Below, piece by piece: positions 24,586 to 32,152 of a stretch of 64,000 nt of DNA (within the stretch, counting starts at the first letter, position 1; each line of letters opens with the position of its first letter). A program made the translations under genes and the position numbers. The notes under the pieces were generated by a model. The model did not search any database. It was not told where the DNA came from and saw only the letters and a list, made by a program, of their open reading frames with translations. This DNA is from Lentzea albidocapillata (GTDB lineage: Bacteria; Actinomycetota; Actinomycetes; Mycobacteriales; Pseudonocardiaceae). The stretch covers positions 186,001 to 250,000 of the forward strand of contig NZ_JOEA01000005.1 in the NCBI RefSeq assembly GCF_000719115.1, read 5' to 3'.

Positions 24586-26094
24586 GTGCAACGGTTCGTA
24601 ATGGCGATCGACCAGGGCACGACGTCGACGCGCTGCATCGTGTTCGACCAGAACGCCCGCCTCGTCGCGGTCGCCCAGCGCGAGCACCGGCAGTACCACC
24701 CGCGGCCGGGCTGGGTCGAGCAGGACGCCGTGGAGATCTGGCGCAACGTCGACCGGATCGTGCCGCAGGCGTTGCGGCAGGCGGGGATCAGCGCCGACCA
24801 GGTCGTCGCGATGGGCATCACGAACCAGCGCGAGACGTTCGTGCTGTGGGACCGGCACACGGGTGTCCCGATCGGACGCGCGATCGTCTGGGAGGACATC
24901 CGGACCGAGGACCTCGTCACCGAGCTCGGGAAGAAGCAGGGCATCGAGGAGGTCCGCGACCGCTGCGGCCTGCCGCTCGCGACGTACTTCTCGGCGCCGT
25001 CGCTGCGGTGGATGCTCGACAACGTGGCCGGGCTGCGCGCGAAGGCCGACCGCGGCGACGTCCTGTTCGGCACCATGGACACCTGGCTGATCTGGAACCT
25101 CACCGGCGGCGTCAGCGGCGGCCTGCACGTCACGGACGTGACCAACGCGTCTCGGACGATGCTGATGAACCTCTCGACGCGGCAATGGGATCCGATGCTG
25201 CTGGAGTTCTTCGGCGTGCCGTCCTCGATGCTGCCGGAGATCCGCCCGTCGTCCGAGATCCACGGCATGACCACGCGGGTGGTGCCGGGCATCCCGATCA
25301 CCGCGGCCCTGGGTGACCAGCACGCGGCTCTCTTCGGGCAGACCTGTTTCGAGAAGGGGTCGATCAAGGGCACGTACGGCACCGGCGGGTTCCTGCTGAT
25401 GAACACCGGCACCGAGCTGGTGCGGTCGAAGCACGGGCTGCTGACGACGATCGGCTACCAGATCGGCGGTGAACCGACGTACGCGCTGGAGGGCTCGATC
25501 GCCGTCGCCGGGTCGCTGGTGCAGTGGTTCCGCGACAACCTCGGGCTGATCCACTCCGCACCGGAGATCGAGACCCTGGCGCGCACGGTGAAGGACAACG
25601 GCGGCTGCTACATCGTGCCGGCGTTCTCGGGCCTCTTCGCGCCGCACTGGCTCTCGCAGGCGCGCGGGCTCGTCGTCGGGCTGACGTCGTACATCAACAA
25701 GGGCCACCTGGCACGGGCCGTACTGGAGGCGACGGGCTGGCAGACGCGCGAGGTCGTCGACGCGATGAACGCCGATCTCGGCGTGCCGACGCCGGTGTTG
25801 AAGGTGGACGGCGGGATGACCGCCGACCACCTCCTGATGCAGTTCATCGCCGACGTGCTGGACATCCCGGTGATGCGGCCGCTGGTGGCGGAGACCGTGT
25901 CACTGGGCGCCGCGTACGCCGCGGGCCTGGCCGCCGGGTACTGGCCGGACCTGGAGGGGTTGCGCAGGAACTGGCACCTGGCCGCGCGGTGGAACCCGGC
26001 GATGGACGCCCGCCACCGCGAGGACGAGTACGCGAACTGGAAGCGGGCCGTGGAACTCACGTTCGCGTGGGCCCGCTCCACTCCGTCCAGTTAG
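24586..26094 (+). CDS. glpK: Glycerol kinase (second copy)
   Basis: 502 residues from the GTG at 24586, with AAAGG six bases upstream and only 10 bases after the iclR stop, so it is transcribed with the regulator. The signatures are intact ([40 protein letters not shown]). It clearly differs from the first copy along its length, so it is a diverged paralogue and not a recent duplicate. Coupling to the regulator suggests it could supply the inducer glycerol-3-phosphate at a basal level. Confidence 0.93.
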   Translation: MQRFVMAIDQGTTSTRCIVFDQNARLVAVAQREHRQYHPRPGWVEQDAVEIWRNVDRIVPQALRQAGISADQVVAMGITNQRETFVLWDRHTGVPIGRAIVWEDIRTEDLVTELGKKQGIEEVRDRCGLPLATYFSAPSLRWMLDNVAGLRAKADRGDVLFGTMDTWLIWNLTGGVSGGLHVTDVTNASRTMLMNLSTRQWDPMLLEFFGVPSSMLPEIRPSSEIHGMTTRVVPGIPITAALGDQHAALFGQTCFEKGSIKGTYGTGGFLLMNTGTELVRSKHGLLTTIGYQIGGEPTYALEGSIAVAGSLVQWFRDNLGLIHSAPEIETLARTVKDNGGCYIVPAFSGLFAPHWLSQARGLVVGLTSYINKGHLARAVLEATGWQTREVVDAMNADLGVPTPVLKVDGGMTADHLLMQFIADVLDIPVMRPLVAETVSLGAAYAAGLAAGYWPDLEGLRRNWHLAARWNPAMDARHREDEYANWKRAVELTFAWARSTPSS

Positions 26095-27488
26095 GAACGC
26101 TGTTTGCGCACCCACGCGGCGACGTCGTCGGTCTCGATCGGCAGCGCGTCGGACAGGACGTCCGCGCCGGACGACGTGACGACCAGGTCGTCCTCGATGC
26201 GCACGCCGATGCCGCGCAGCTCCGGCGGCAGCGTCTCGTCGTTCGGGTGGAAGTACAGGCCGGGCTCGACCGTGAGCGCCATGCCGCGTTCCAGGATGCC
26301 CTGCTGGTAGGTCTCCTGGCGGGCGTCGGCGCAGTCGTGCACGTCGAGGCCGAGAAAGTGCCCGGTGCCGCAGACGATGTAGCGGCGGTGGTGCTGGCCG
26401 GACGGGTCGAGCGCCTTGTCGACGCTGACCGGCAGCAGACCCCAGTCGTGCAGGCCCTCGGCGAGCACGCGCATCGCCGTGTGGTGGAACGCGCTGTAGT
26501 CGTTGCCCGGCCGGACCTCCGCGAGCGCGGCGACGTGCGACTTCAGCACGAGGTCGTACACCTGGCGCTGCGGCGCGCTGAACTCGCCGCTGACCGGGAA
26601 CGTGCGGGTGACGTCAGCGGTGTAGAGGGAGTTCATCTCGACGCCGGCGTCGAGCAGCAGCAGGTCGGCGTCGTTCACGCGGCCGTCGCAGCGCGTCCAG
26701 TGCAGGACCGGGGCGTGCGGGCCGGCGGCGACGATCGAGGTGTAGCCGGGGCCCTTGCCCTCGGTGCGGGCGCGGCGGTCGAACGTGCCCTGCAGCCAGC
26801 GCTCTCCCCCGCCGCGCACGGCCTGGCCGAGCTCCATGGCGACGTCGGCGAAGCCCTTGACCGACGCGTCGACGGCCTGGCGGAGCTGGTCGATCTCCCA
26901 GTCGTCCTTGATCCGGCGCAGCTCGGCGAGCACGGTGCGCAGCTCGTCGCTGTGCGAGCCGGTCAGCGCGTCGAGCAGCGGGTCGACGCCCTTGGCGACG
27001 AGCGTCTCCGGGTGGCGTCCGCGCAGGGCGTTCGCGAGGTCCTCCAGCGGCCGGGCCGTGATGCCGAGCGCCTGGCCCCACTCCTTCGGTCCGGCGGCGG
27101 CGCCGATCCAGAACGGGCTGCGGTCGGCGTCACCGAAGAAGTCGACGCTGTGGGTCTCGCTCGGGACCGGCACGAACAGCGTGGCGTCGTCGTCGGTCAG
27201 CACCAGCACGGCGCCCTCGACCTGGCAGCCGGTCAGCCACACGAAGTCGCTGTCGGCGCGGAACTCGTGGAACGTGTCGTTGGACCTGACGTGCGCGCGC
27301 CCGGCCGCCAGCGTGATCCGCTTGCCGGGCAGCGCCTGCACGAGCCTGGCGCGGTGAGCCGCGGCCGCCTCGGCAGTGCCCTGGGGCAGGTCGACGGAGC
27401 TGTCCCATTCACCCCAGCCGTCGCGGATGTACGTGCGGAAACCGTCCGCATCCACCAGTTTCGCCATGTCGCGGCGTGTCCGAGCCAA
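26091..27488 (-). CDS. Aminopeptidase P family protein (M24B)
   Basis: 465 residues from the TTG at 27488, with AGAGG seven bases upstream. The ATG at 27467 (MAKLVDADGF) is the alternative and would drop seven residues. The N-terminal creatinase-like domain (about 40-200) is followed by the pita-bread metallopeptidase. Its metal ligands are all visible: Asp in LLLDAGVEM, Asp in TADVTRTF, His in GTGHFLGLDVHD, Glu in TVEPGLYF and Glu in GVRIEDDLV. It should cleave X-Pro peptides with Mn2+. Its last 4 bases overlap the convergent glpK end. Divergent from a LysR regulator. Confidence 0.9.
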   Translation of the reverse strand: MARTRRDMAKLVDADGFRTYIRDGWGEWDSSVDLPQGTAEAAAAHRARLVQALPGKRITLAAGRAHVRSNDTFHEFRADSDFVWLTGCQVEGAVLVLTDDDATLFVPVPSETHSVDFFGDADRSPFWIGAAAGPKEWGQALGITARPLEDLANALRGRHPETLVAKGVDPLLDALTGSHSDELRTVLAELRRIKDDWEIDQLRQAVDASVKGFADVAMELGQAVRGGGERWLQGTFDRRARTEGKGPGYTSIVAAGPHAPVLHWTRCDGRVNDADLLLLDAGVEMNSLYTADVTRTFPVSGEFSAPQRQVYDLVLKSHVAALAEVRPGNDYSAFHHTAMRVLAEGLHDWGLLPVSVDKALDPSGQHHRRYIVCGTGHFLGLDVHDCADARQETYQQGILERGMALTVEPGLYFHPNDETLPPELRGIGVRIEDDLVVTSSGADVLSDALPIETDDVAAWVRKQRS

Positions 27489-27562
27489 TTCGCGTCCTCT
27501 CAGAGTGGTCCTTCCTGCCACCCTTCCTCCTGCCGGAGGGGTCTCGCCAATCCGGATCGGGG

Positions 27563-27577
27563 ATAGCCTCAGGCTAT
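27563..27577. promoter_or_regulatory. LysR-type box over the lysR start
   Basis: ATAGCCT-C-AGGCTAT is a dyad with perfect 7-base arms and a T-N11-A core. It includes the likely -10 box TAGCCT (27564-27569), and its last two bases are the first two of the ATG start codon. Confidence 0.7.
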
Positions 27578-28520
27578 GGAACTGGAGATCCGGCACCTGC
27601 GGGCGGTCTGCGCCATCGGCGACGCGGGCAGCCTGTCGCGCGCGGCCACGCAGCTCGGCATCTCCCAGCCCTCGCTCACCACCCTGCTGCAACGGGTGGA
27701 ACGCCTGGTCGGCGGCAGGCTCTTCGACCGCGGCCGCGCCGGCGCCGAACCCACGGCGCTGGGCGCCCAGATGCTGCAACGGGCCCGGTTGCTGCTGGTC
27801 GAGCTGGACGCGTTCGGTTCGGACATGACCCAGCGAGACGGACCGTCCCGTCTCGGCTCGGTGCACATGGAGTGCGTCGCCCCGCTGTACACACGGCTGG
27901 AGGAAGTGCTCCCCGACATCACACTCGTGGTCGATCCGTCCTCGACGGGCCTGGCGCTGGCGCTGGCGAACGGTCACCTCGACGCGGCGGTCATCGCCGT
28001 GGACGAGGATGCCGATCTGGGGCTGCCCCGCGGGGTGGCGCAGCGGATCGTCGTGCCGTGGGTGCCGGTGTACATCGCCATTCCCGCCGCTCATCGCCTT
28101 GCTTCCCAGCGCGAGGTGGAGCTCGCCGACCTGGCCGGGGAGTCGTGGGTGGGGCCGCCGGGTGCCGAGGACGGCTCGCTGACGGCGCTGCGCGCGGCGT
28201 GCCGGGCGGTGGGGTTCGTGCCGCGGATCCGGTTCGAGATGCCGAGCGGCGCGGGCCGGCAGCTGATCGCGGCGGGCAAGGCGGTACAGCTGGTCGAACC
28301 GACGTCGCAGGGCGGTCCGGGCGTGGCGGTGCGACCGCTGGCGGGGGCGCCGATGCGGATGCGGCTGGTGTTCGCGTGGCGTCGGGAGCGGCTGACCTGG
28401 AGCCAGGCCAGCCGCGTGTTCGCCGAGGTGCTCGGTGCCTATTCGGATCAGGCGCTGGCCAGCCCGGTGTTCCGGCCCTGGTGGGAGGAACGGGGCGCGG
28501 CCCTCACCTCAGCCGGCTGA
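27576..28520 (+). CDS. LysR-family transcriptional regulator
   Basis: 314 residues. The N-terminal helix-turn-helix reads IRHLRAVCAIGDAGSLSRAA with TQLGISQPSLTTLLQRVERL following. The periplasmic-binding-like effector domain covers about 90-300. The ATG at 27576 lies directly inside a palindromic LysR-type box and six bases behind a -10-like hexamer, so the transcript is probably leaderless and self-controlled. It is divergent from the aminopeptidase P gene, its most likely target. The effector is unknown. Confidence 0.9.
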   Translation: MELEIRHLRAVCAIGDAGSLSRAATQLGISQPSLTTLLQRVERLVGGRLFDRGRAGAEPTALGAQMLQRARLLLVELDAFGSDMTQRDGPSRLGSVHMECVAPLYTRLEEVLPDITLVVDPSSTGLALALANGHLDAAVIAVDEDADLGLPRGVAQRIVVPWVPVYIAIPAAHRLASQREVELADLAGESWVGPPGAEDGSLTALRAACRAVGFVPRIRFEMPSGAGRQLIAAGKAVQLVEPTSQGGPGVAVRPLAGAPMRMRLVFAWRRERLTWSQASRVFAEVLGAYSDQALASPVFRPWWEERGAALTSAG

Positions 28521-28546
28521 CGTCAGTTCACGGATTCGATCCACCG

Positions 28547-28563
28547 CATAGCGCGCTGCTATG
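28547..28563. terminator. Candidate bidirectional terminator
   Basis: CATAGC (28547-28552) pairs with GCTATG (28558-28563) over a 5-base loop, between the converging lysR and MFS genes. There is no T-tract, so it is only a candidate. Confidence 0.35.
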
Positions 28564-28585
28564 GAAGCACCCACGACTTTCCTGA

Positions 28586-30163
28586 CTAGTCCGGCTTCGT
28601 CGGTTCGGCGAACAGCAGGTGCCGCACGTGCGCGGGTCCCTTGGCCAGCGCGCGAGCCGTGTCCTGGTTCTGCTGGTCCACGACGGTGCCGCGTTCGACG
28701 TGCTGGCGCAGGTGCTCCTGCCACGTCGCCACGGTGAAGGTCTCCAGGAACGTCCCGGGCTGCTCGGTGTCCCGGAACAAGCCCCACATCGTCGCCCCGG
28801 TGCGCCTGCGGGCCCGGCCGACGCGCTGCATGGCGTCGATGAACGCGTCCTCGTTCTCCGGCGCCACGGGCCACTCCACCGTGACCAGCACGGGACCGGC
28901 GGCGGTGTCGGTGATCTCCGGCGGCGCCTCCCAGTACGTGGCCGGGCTGATGTCGAGCGGCCGGTCGTTCAGCGGCAGCCACCTGGTCGCCGCGAGCGCC
29001 AGCACGACCATCGCCACCGCGGGCACGATCATGGCGACCTTGAGGCTGTACGCGTCCGCGATGGCACCCCACACCACCGCGCCCAGCGCCTGTCCGCCCA
29101 TGAGGATCAGCTGGTAGTAGGCCAGCGCCCGCGCCCGTGTCCACGCGGGCAGCAGGACCTGCGCGGTGGCGTTGAACGTCGACAGCGTGGCGATCCAGCA
29201 GGCCCCCGTCAGCAACATCGCCACGATCACCAGCGCGAAGCTCTGCGTCAGCACCGCCGTGCTCGTCGCTCCCGCGTAGACGAACGTCGCGAACAGGACC
29301 ATCCGGTTCTTGCTCATGCGCTGCAACAGTTTCGGCACCACGAACGCGCCGCCGATCGCCCCCGCCCCGACGCTGCCGAGCAGCACGCCGTACCCGCTGG
29401 CGTCGAGTCGCAACGGGCCGCGCGCGATCGCCGGCAGCAGCGCCCACAACCCGCTGCCGAACACGATGAACAACGTCAGCCGCGTGAGCACGCGCCGGAA
29501 CAGCGGCGAACTGGCCACGTACCGCGCGCCCGTCCGCATCGCGGTCGTGATGTGCTCCGCGCCGAGCGGCCGGTGGTCCGACGGCCGCTTCCACCGCGTG
29601 AGCACGATCAGCACTCCGAAGAAGCTGACCGTGTTGAACGCGAACGTCGCCTCCGGTCCCGCCAGCGCGATCAGCAACCCGCCGAGCGCGGGCCCGATCG
29701 CGCGCCCGACGTTCATGTTGACGCCGTTGAGCAGCGCGGCCTGCGGAATCTCCTCGCGCGACACCAGTTCCGGCTGGATCGCCTGGAACGACGGCATCGA
29801 CAACGCCTGCCCGATCGCCATCAGCGAGAGCAACCCGAGCAGGCTCACCGGCGTGGCCCTGCCGGTGCCCGCGAGCAGCATCAGCCCGCCCGCGCCTGCC
29901 AGCATCAACACCTGGCCGGAGATCAGCACCTGGCGGCGGTCGAGGATGTCGCCCAGCGCACCGAACGGCACCACGAGCAGGAACACCGGCAGCGTCGTGG
30001 CGGTCTGGACGAGCGCCACCTGCAGGGCGGTGCCACCGAGGTCGCCCATGAGCCACTGGGCGCCGACGGTCTGCGCCCACGTGCCGATGTTGGAGGCGAA
30101 CTGGGCGAGCCACAGCGCGCGGAACGCGTTGCGGCGCAAGGGTGCCCACGTGGAGACGGTCAC
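28586..30163 (-). CDS. MFS transporter (EntS/MFS_3 type) with C-terminal monooxygenase-like domain
   Basis: 525 residues from the GTG at 30163 (VTVSTWAPLRRNAFRALWLA). Twelve membrane helices fill residues ~15-410, with the loop GDILDRRQVLISG in the first half. The pattern is that of the MFS_3 / EntS-like exporters. The last ~100 residues (from PVLVTVEWPVAPENEDAFID) form a soluble ferredoxin-like domain of the antibiotic-biosynthesis-monooxygenase type, commonly fused to this subfamily. The substrate is unknown. A Crp-type dyad lies about 100 bases upstream, shared with espG1. Confidence 0.85.
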   Translation of the reverse strand: MTVSTWAPLRRNAFRALWLAQFASNIGTWAQTVGAQWLMGDLGGTALQVALVQTATTLPVFLLVVPFGALGDILDRRQVLISGQVLMLAGAGGLMLLAGTGRATPVSLLGLLSLMAIGQALSMPSFQAIQPELVSREEIPQAALLNGVNMNVGRAIGPALGGLLIALAGPEATFAFNTVSFFGVLIVLTRWKRPSDHRPLGAEHITTAMRTGARYVASSPLFRRVLTRLTLFIVFGSGLWALLPAIARGPLRLDASGYGVLLGSVGAGAIGGAFVVPKLLQRMSKNRMVLFATFVYAGATSTAVLTQSFALVIVAMLLTGACWIATLSTFNATAQVLLPAWTRARALAYYQLILMGGQALGAVVWGAIADAYSLKVAMIVPAVAMVVLALAATRWLPLNDRPLDISPATYWEAPPEITDTAAGPVLVTVEWPVAPENEDAFIDAMQRVGRARRRTGATMWGLFRDTEQPGTFLETFTVATWQEHLRQHVERGTVVDQQNQDTARALAKGPAHVRHLLFAEPTKPD

Positions 30164-30261
30164 TCGCCGATCTTCACATCCGCGGGTGCCGCTTGCCGAA
30201 TGCCGCGACCACTCCTTTTGGTCAACACTGAAACTACCGAGAGCACCACGCCTTACTCGTG

Positions 30262-30277
30262 AGTGATTTGGGTCACA
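30262..30277. promoter_or_regulatory. Crp/GlxR-type dyad 1
   Basis: AGTGATTTGGGTCACA matches the TGTGA-N6-TCACA consensus of cAMP-receptor-type regulators, with one change in the left arm. It carries the same six-base spacer TTTGGG as dyad 2 at 31479-31496. Confidence 0.65.
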
Positions 30278-30497
30278 GGGCCACCGCGGATCCGGCCGCC
30301 GCGGACGCGTGACCGGGCGGCGCGGGTCCGCCCTGTTCACGTCCTGAAAGTGCTCTCGGAACCTGGGAAAACAAGCGTTCACCCTGCCGGCGTTCGCCCG
30401 GAATCTGCCCGATTCCCCGGACCACGACAGATTGTGAACATTCGTCTCAACCGGGTACGTAATCGCTCAATGGTGAACCGTTGCCCCAATTCTGCTT

Positions 30498-30503
30498 GAT
30501 ACT
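30498..30503 (+). promoter_or_regulatory. -10 box of espG1
   Basis: GATACT, followed by GC, lies about 40 bases before the GTG. The same octamer GATACTGC precedes the second T7SS operon at an equal distance from the other shared boxes. Confidence 0.5.
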
Positions 30504-30542
30504 GCGCGCAAAGCAGGCAGAGCAGAAAGGTTCCGAGCACTC

Positions 30543-31304
30543 GTGATCACGCCCGAGTACTTGCTGTCGACCCGCGAGTTCGAGGTGCTGTGGCAGACGC
30601 TGCGGCTCGGCAGAATGCCGTACCCGCTCGACGTGCCCAGCGAAGGAGCGACCGAGCAGGACGTCAAGGCCCTGCAGGACAGGACGATCGCCGGCCTGCG
30701 CCGGCGCGGCATCGCCGACGACGTGCGGCTGGAGGACCTGCTGCAGGTGCTCGGCGACCACGAGGTGTCCGTGGACGCCGTCGCCGGGCTCGACCGGACG
30801 GTGCGGGCGCTGGCCGCGTCCAGCGGAGACCAGGCCGTTCTCGCCGTCATCGACGGCGACAACGTCGGCCTCTCGCAGATCAGGGCCACGGCGCTCGCCC
30901 GCGAGATCGTCCGGGTGCTGCCCGAGGGTGTCGCCGGCCCCGGCAGCGCGCTGTCCGTGCGGCTGGAGACATTGCAGCAGGCGGTCGCACTGCAGGAGGC
31001 CGAGCAGGAGGAGGACTCCGAGGACCCGTGGGGCGCGGCCGACGAGGAACTGGACGACCGCGAGGCGTTGCTGAAGGCCGGGCTGTCCGCGCAGGACGCG
31101 CGCCAGATGGACGAGCTGGCGCAGAACCGGGTCGCGGGTGGCCAGTTCGGCGTCACGCACGGGCGGCACCGCGCCGACGTCGTGATCAACTGGTTCGACA
31201 CCCACCAGGGCCGTTACCTGATGGTCCGCTCCGACGGCTGGCTCAGCCTGTCGCCCACCGACAACGACCGGATCGCGACGCGGATCGACGCGGTGCTGGC
31301 CTGA
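30543..31304 (+). CDS. ESX secretion-associated protein EspG (first copy)
   Basis: 253 residues from the GTG at 30543 (VITPEYLLSTREFEVLWQTL). The EspG family signatures are present: LDVPSEGATEQD in the N-terminal half and VVINWFDTHQGRYLMVRSDG near the C-terminus. In mycobacteria EspG proteins are cytoplasmic chaperones that hold PE-PPE dimers and steer them to the matching ESX machine. This copy stands alone with its own promoter and terminator; a paralogue at 33829 follows the PPE-like gene. An acidic stretch (about 155-180) is variable between the two. Confidence 0.88.
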   Translation: MITPEYLLSTREFEVLWQTLRLGRMPYPLDVPSEGATEQDVKALQDRTIAGLRRRGIADDVRLEDLLQVLGDHEVSVDAVAGLDRTVRALAASSGDQAVLAVIDGDNVGLSQIRATALAREIVRVLPEGVAGPGSALSVRLETLQQAVALQEAEQEEDSEDPWGAADEELDDREALLKAGLSAQDARQMDELAQNRVAGGQFGVTHGRHRADVVINWFDTHQGRYLMVRSDGWLSLSPTDNDRIATRIDAVLA

Positions 31305-31352
31305 AGGTGAAACGCGGTGCGTCGCAGCGCACAACAATGATCCAAAACGGGC

Positions 31353-31386
31353 AAGACGGGCGTACTCTCCGGGGTGCGCCCGTCTT
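31353..31386 (+). terminator. Terminator after espG1
   Basis: AAGACGGGCG (31353-31362) pairs perfectly with CGCCCGTCTT (31377-31386) over a 14-base loop, and CTTGTG follows. Confidence 0.65.
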
Positions 31387-31478
31387 CTTGTGTCCACCCA
31401 AGGATTCAGCCGATCCGGTGAACGCCGAACCAGCTGGTGACGGACCTCAAGAGAGCCCTAAATCCCAGTGAATGGCCC

Positions 31479-31496
31479 CTGTGATTTGGGTCACAG
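31479..31496. promoter_or_regulatory. Crp/GlxR-type dyad 2
   Basis: CTGTGATTTGGGTCACAG has perfectly complementary 6-base arms and fits the TGTGA-N6-TCACA consensus exactly. It lies 237 bases before the GATACT box; the distance at espG1 is 236. Confidence 0.75.
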
Positions 31497-31716
31497 TGAC
31501 CCCAGGTCAAGGGCCGTTCCAGGGATGTGAACAGAGATCGAGAGCCCGAACGGGCAGTACCCGGAGAGCGCTCCCACAACCAGCGCAAACGATCACGCCC
31601 GTTACTCCATGTTCACCCGCCCGTGGCCCGTTTCGGTCCGTGGCAACGCATTGTGAAGATGGGTCTCAATTGGTAACTCGCACGCCGCAAAGTGAGCGTT
31701 GCACCAAAAGACACCC

Positions 31717-31722
31717 GATACT
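31717..31722 (+). promoter_or_regulatory. -10 box of the T7SS operon, leaderless
   Basis: GATACT is followed by six bases and then the ATG at 31729. The transcript should therefore begin at the start codon or very close to it. Confidence 0.5.
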
Positions 31723-31728
31723 GCCCGC

Positions 31729-32109
31729 ATGTACATCGTCGGTGACAAAGACGCTGTCCCGCTCGGGGACACCGTCAGCTCGGGTCAGGTGCAGATCGAC
31801 CCGGACGCGGGCGAGGAACTACGCAAGCAGTTCCAGGCCCAGATCGACCAGGTCGACTCCTGGATCGAACGCGCCAACACGAGCATCGCCCGCCCGGCGC
31901 CGCTCGGTGCGAACCCGGTCGGCGACAAGATGCGCGACAAGTTCACCCATCGTGCCGAGGGTGAGCAGTACTCGTTCGTCAGCGTCATGACCGCGTACCG
32001 CACGGTTCTGGAGCAGACGAAGAACTCGATCGTCGAGGCGATCGGCAACTTCACCAAGCTCGACGAGGACCAGCAGGCCGAACTGAAGAAGCACATGGGT
32101 AACAGCTGA
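31729..32109 (+). CDS. Small helical protein of the T7SS operon (PE/WXG-like partner)
   Basis: 126 residues from the ATG at 31729 (MYIVGDKDAVPLGDTVSSGQ). After a short strand-rich start it is almost wholly helical and polar, with two long helices (about 30-55 and 75-110) joined by the RPAPLGANPVGDKM loop. No W-x-G motif is present. Its position, first in the operon and directly before the PPE-like gene, is where a PE-type or WXG100-type partner is usually encoded. The partner role is therefore inferred from place and shape only. A longer start at 31699 lacks support. Confidence 0.7.
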   Translation: MYIVGDKDAVPLGDTVSSGQVQIDPDAGEELRKQFQAQIDQVDSWIERANTSIARPAPLGANPVGDKMRDKFTHRAEGEQYSFVSVMTAYRTVLEQTKNSIVEAIGNFTKLDEDQQAELKKHMGNS

Positions 32110-32152
32110 TCTCGTGGCCAGCTGATCCAACGGAGTGAGAGGCGAGCCGGTC

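Larger units (their letters stand above)
30164..30542. other. Divergent promoter region MFS/espG1
   Basis: This 379-base gap holds a Crp-type dyad at 30262-30277 and a set of boxes shared with the second T7SS promoter: ATTGTGAA at 30431, GTCTCAA at 30444, GTTGC at 30480 and GATACTGC at 30498-30505. A ribosome site AGAAAGG lies at 30526-30532. I see no gene in it. Confidence 0.6.
31305..31728. other. Intergenic region with terminator and T7SS operon promoter
   Basis: This 424-base gap contains the espG1 terminator (31353-31386), Crp-type dyad 2 (31479-31496) and the boxes ATTGTGAA (31650), GTCTCAA (31663), GTTGC (31698) and GATACTGC (31717-31724). No gene is seen. Confidence 0.6.
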
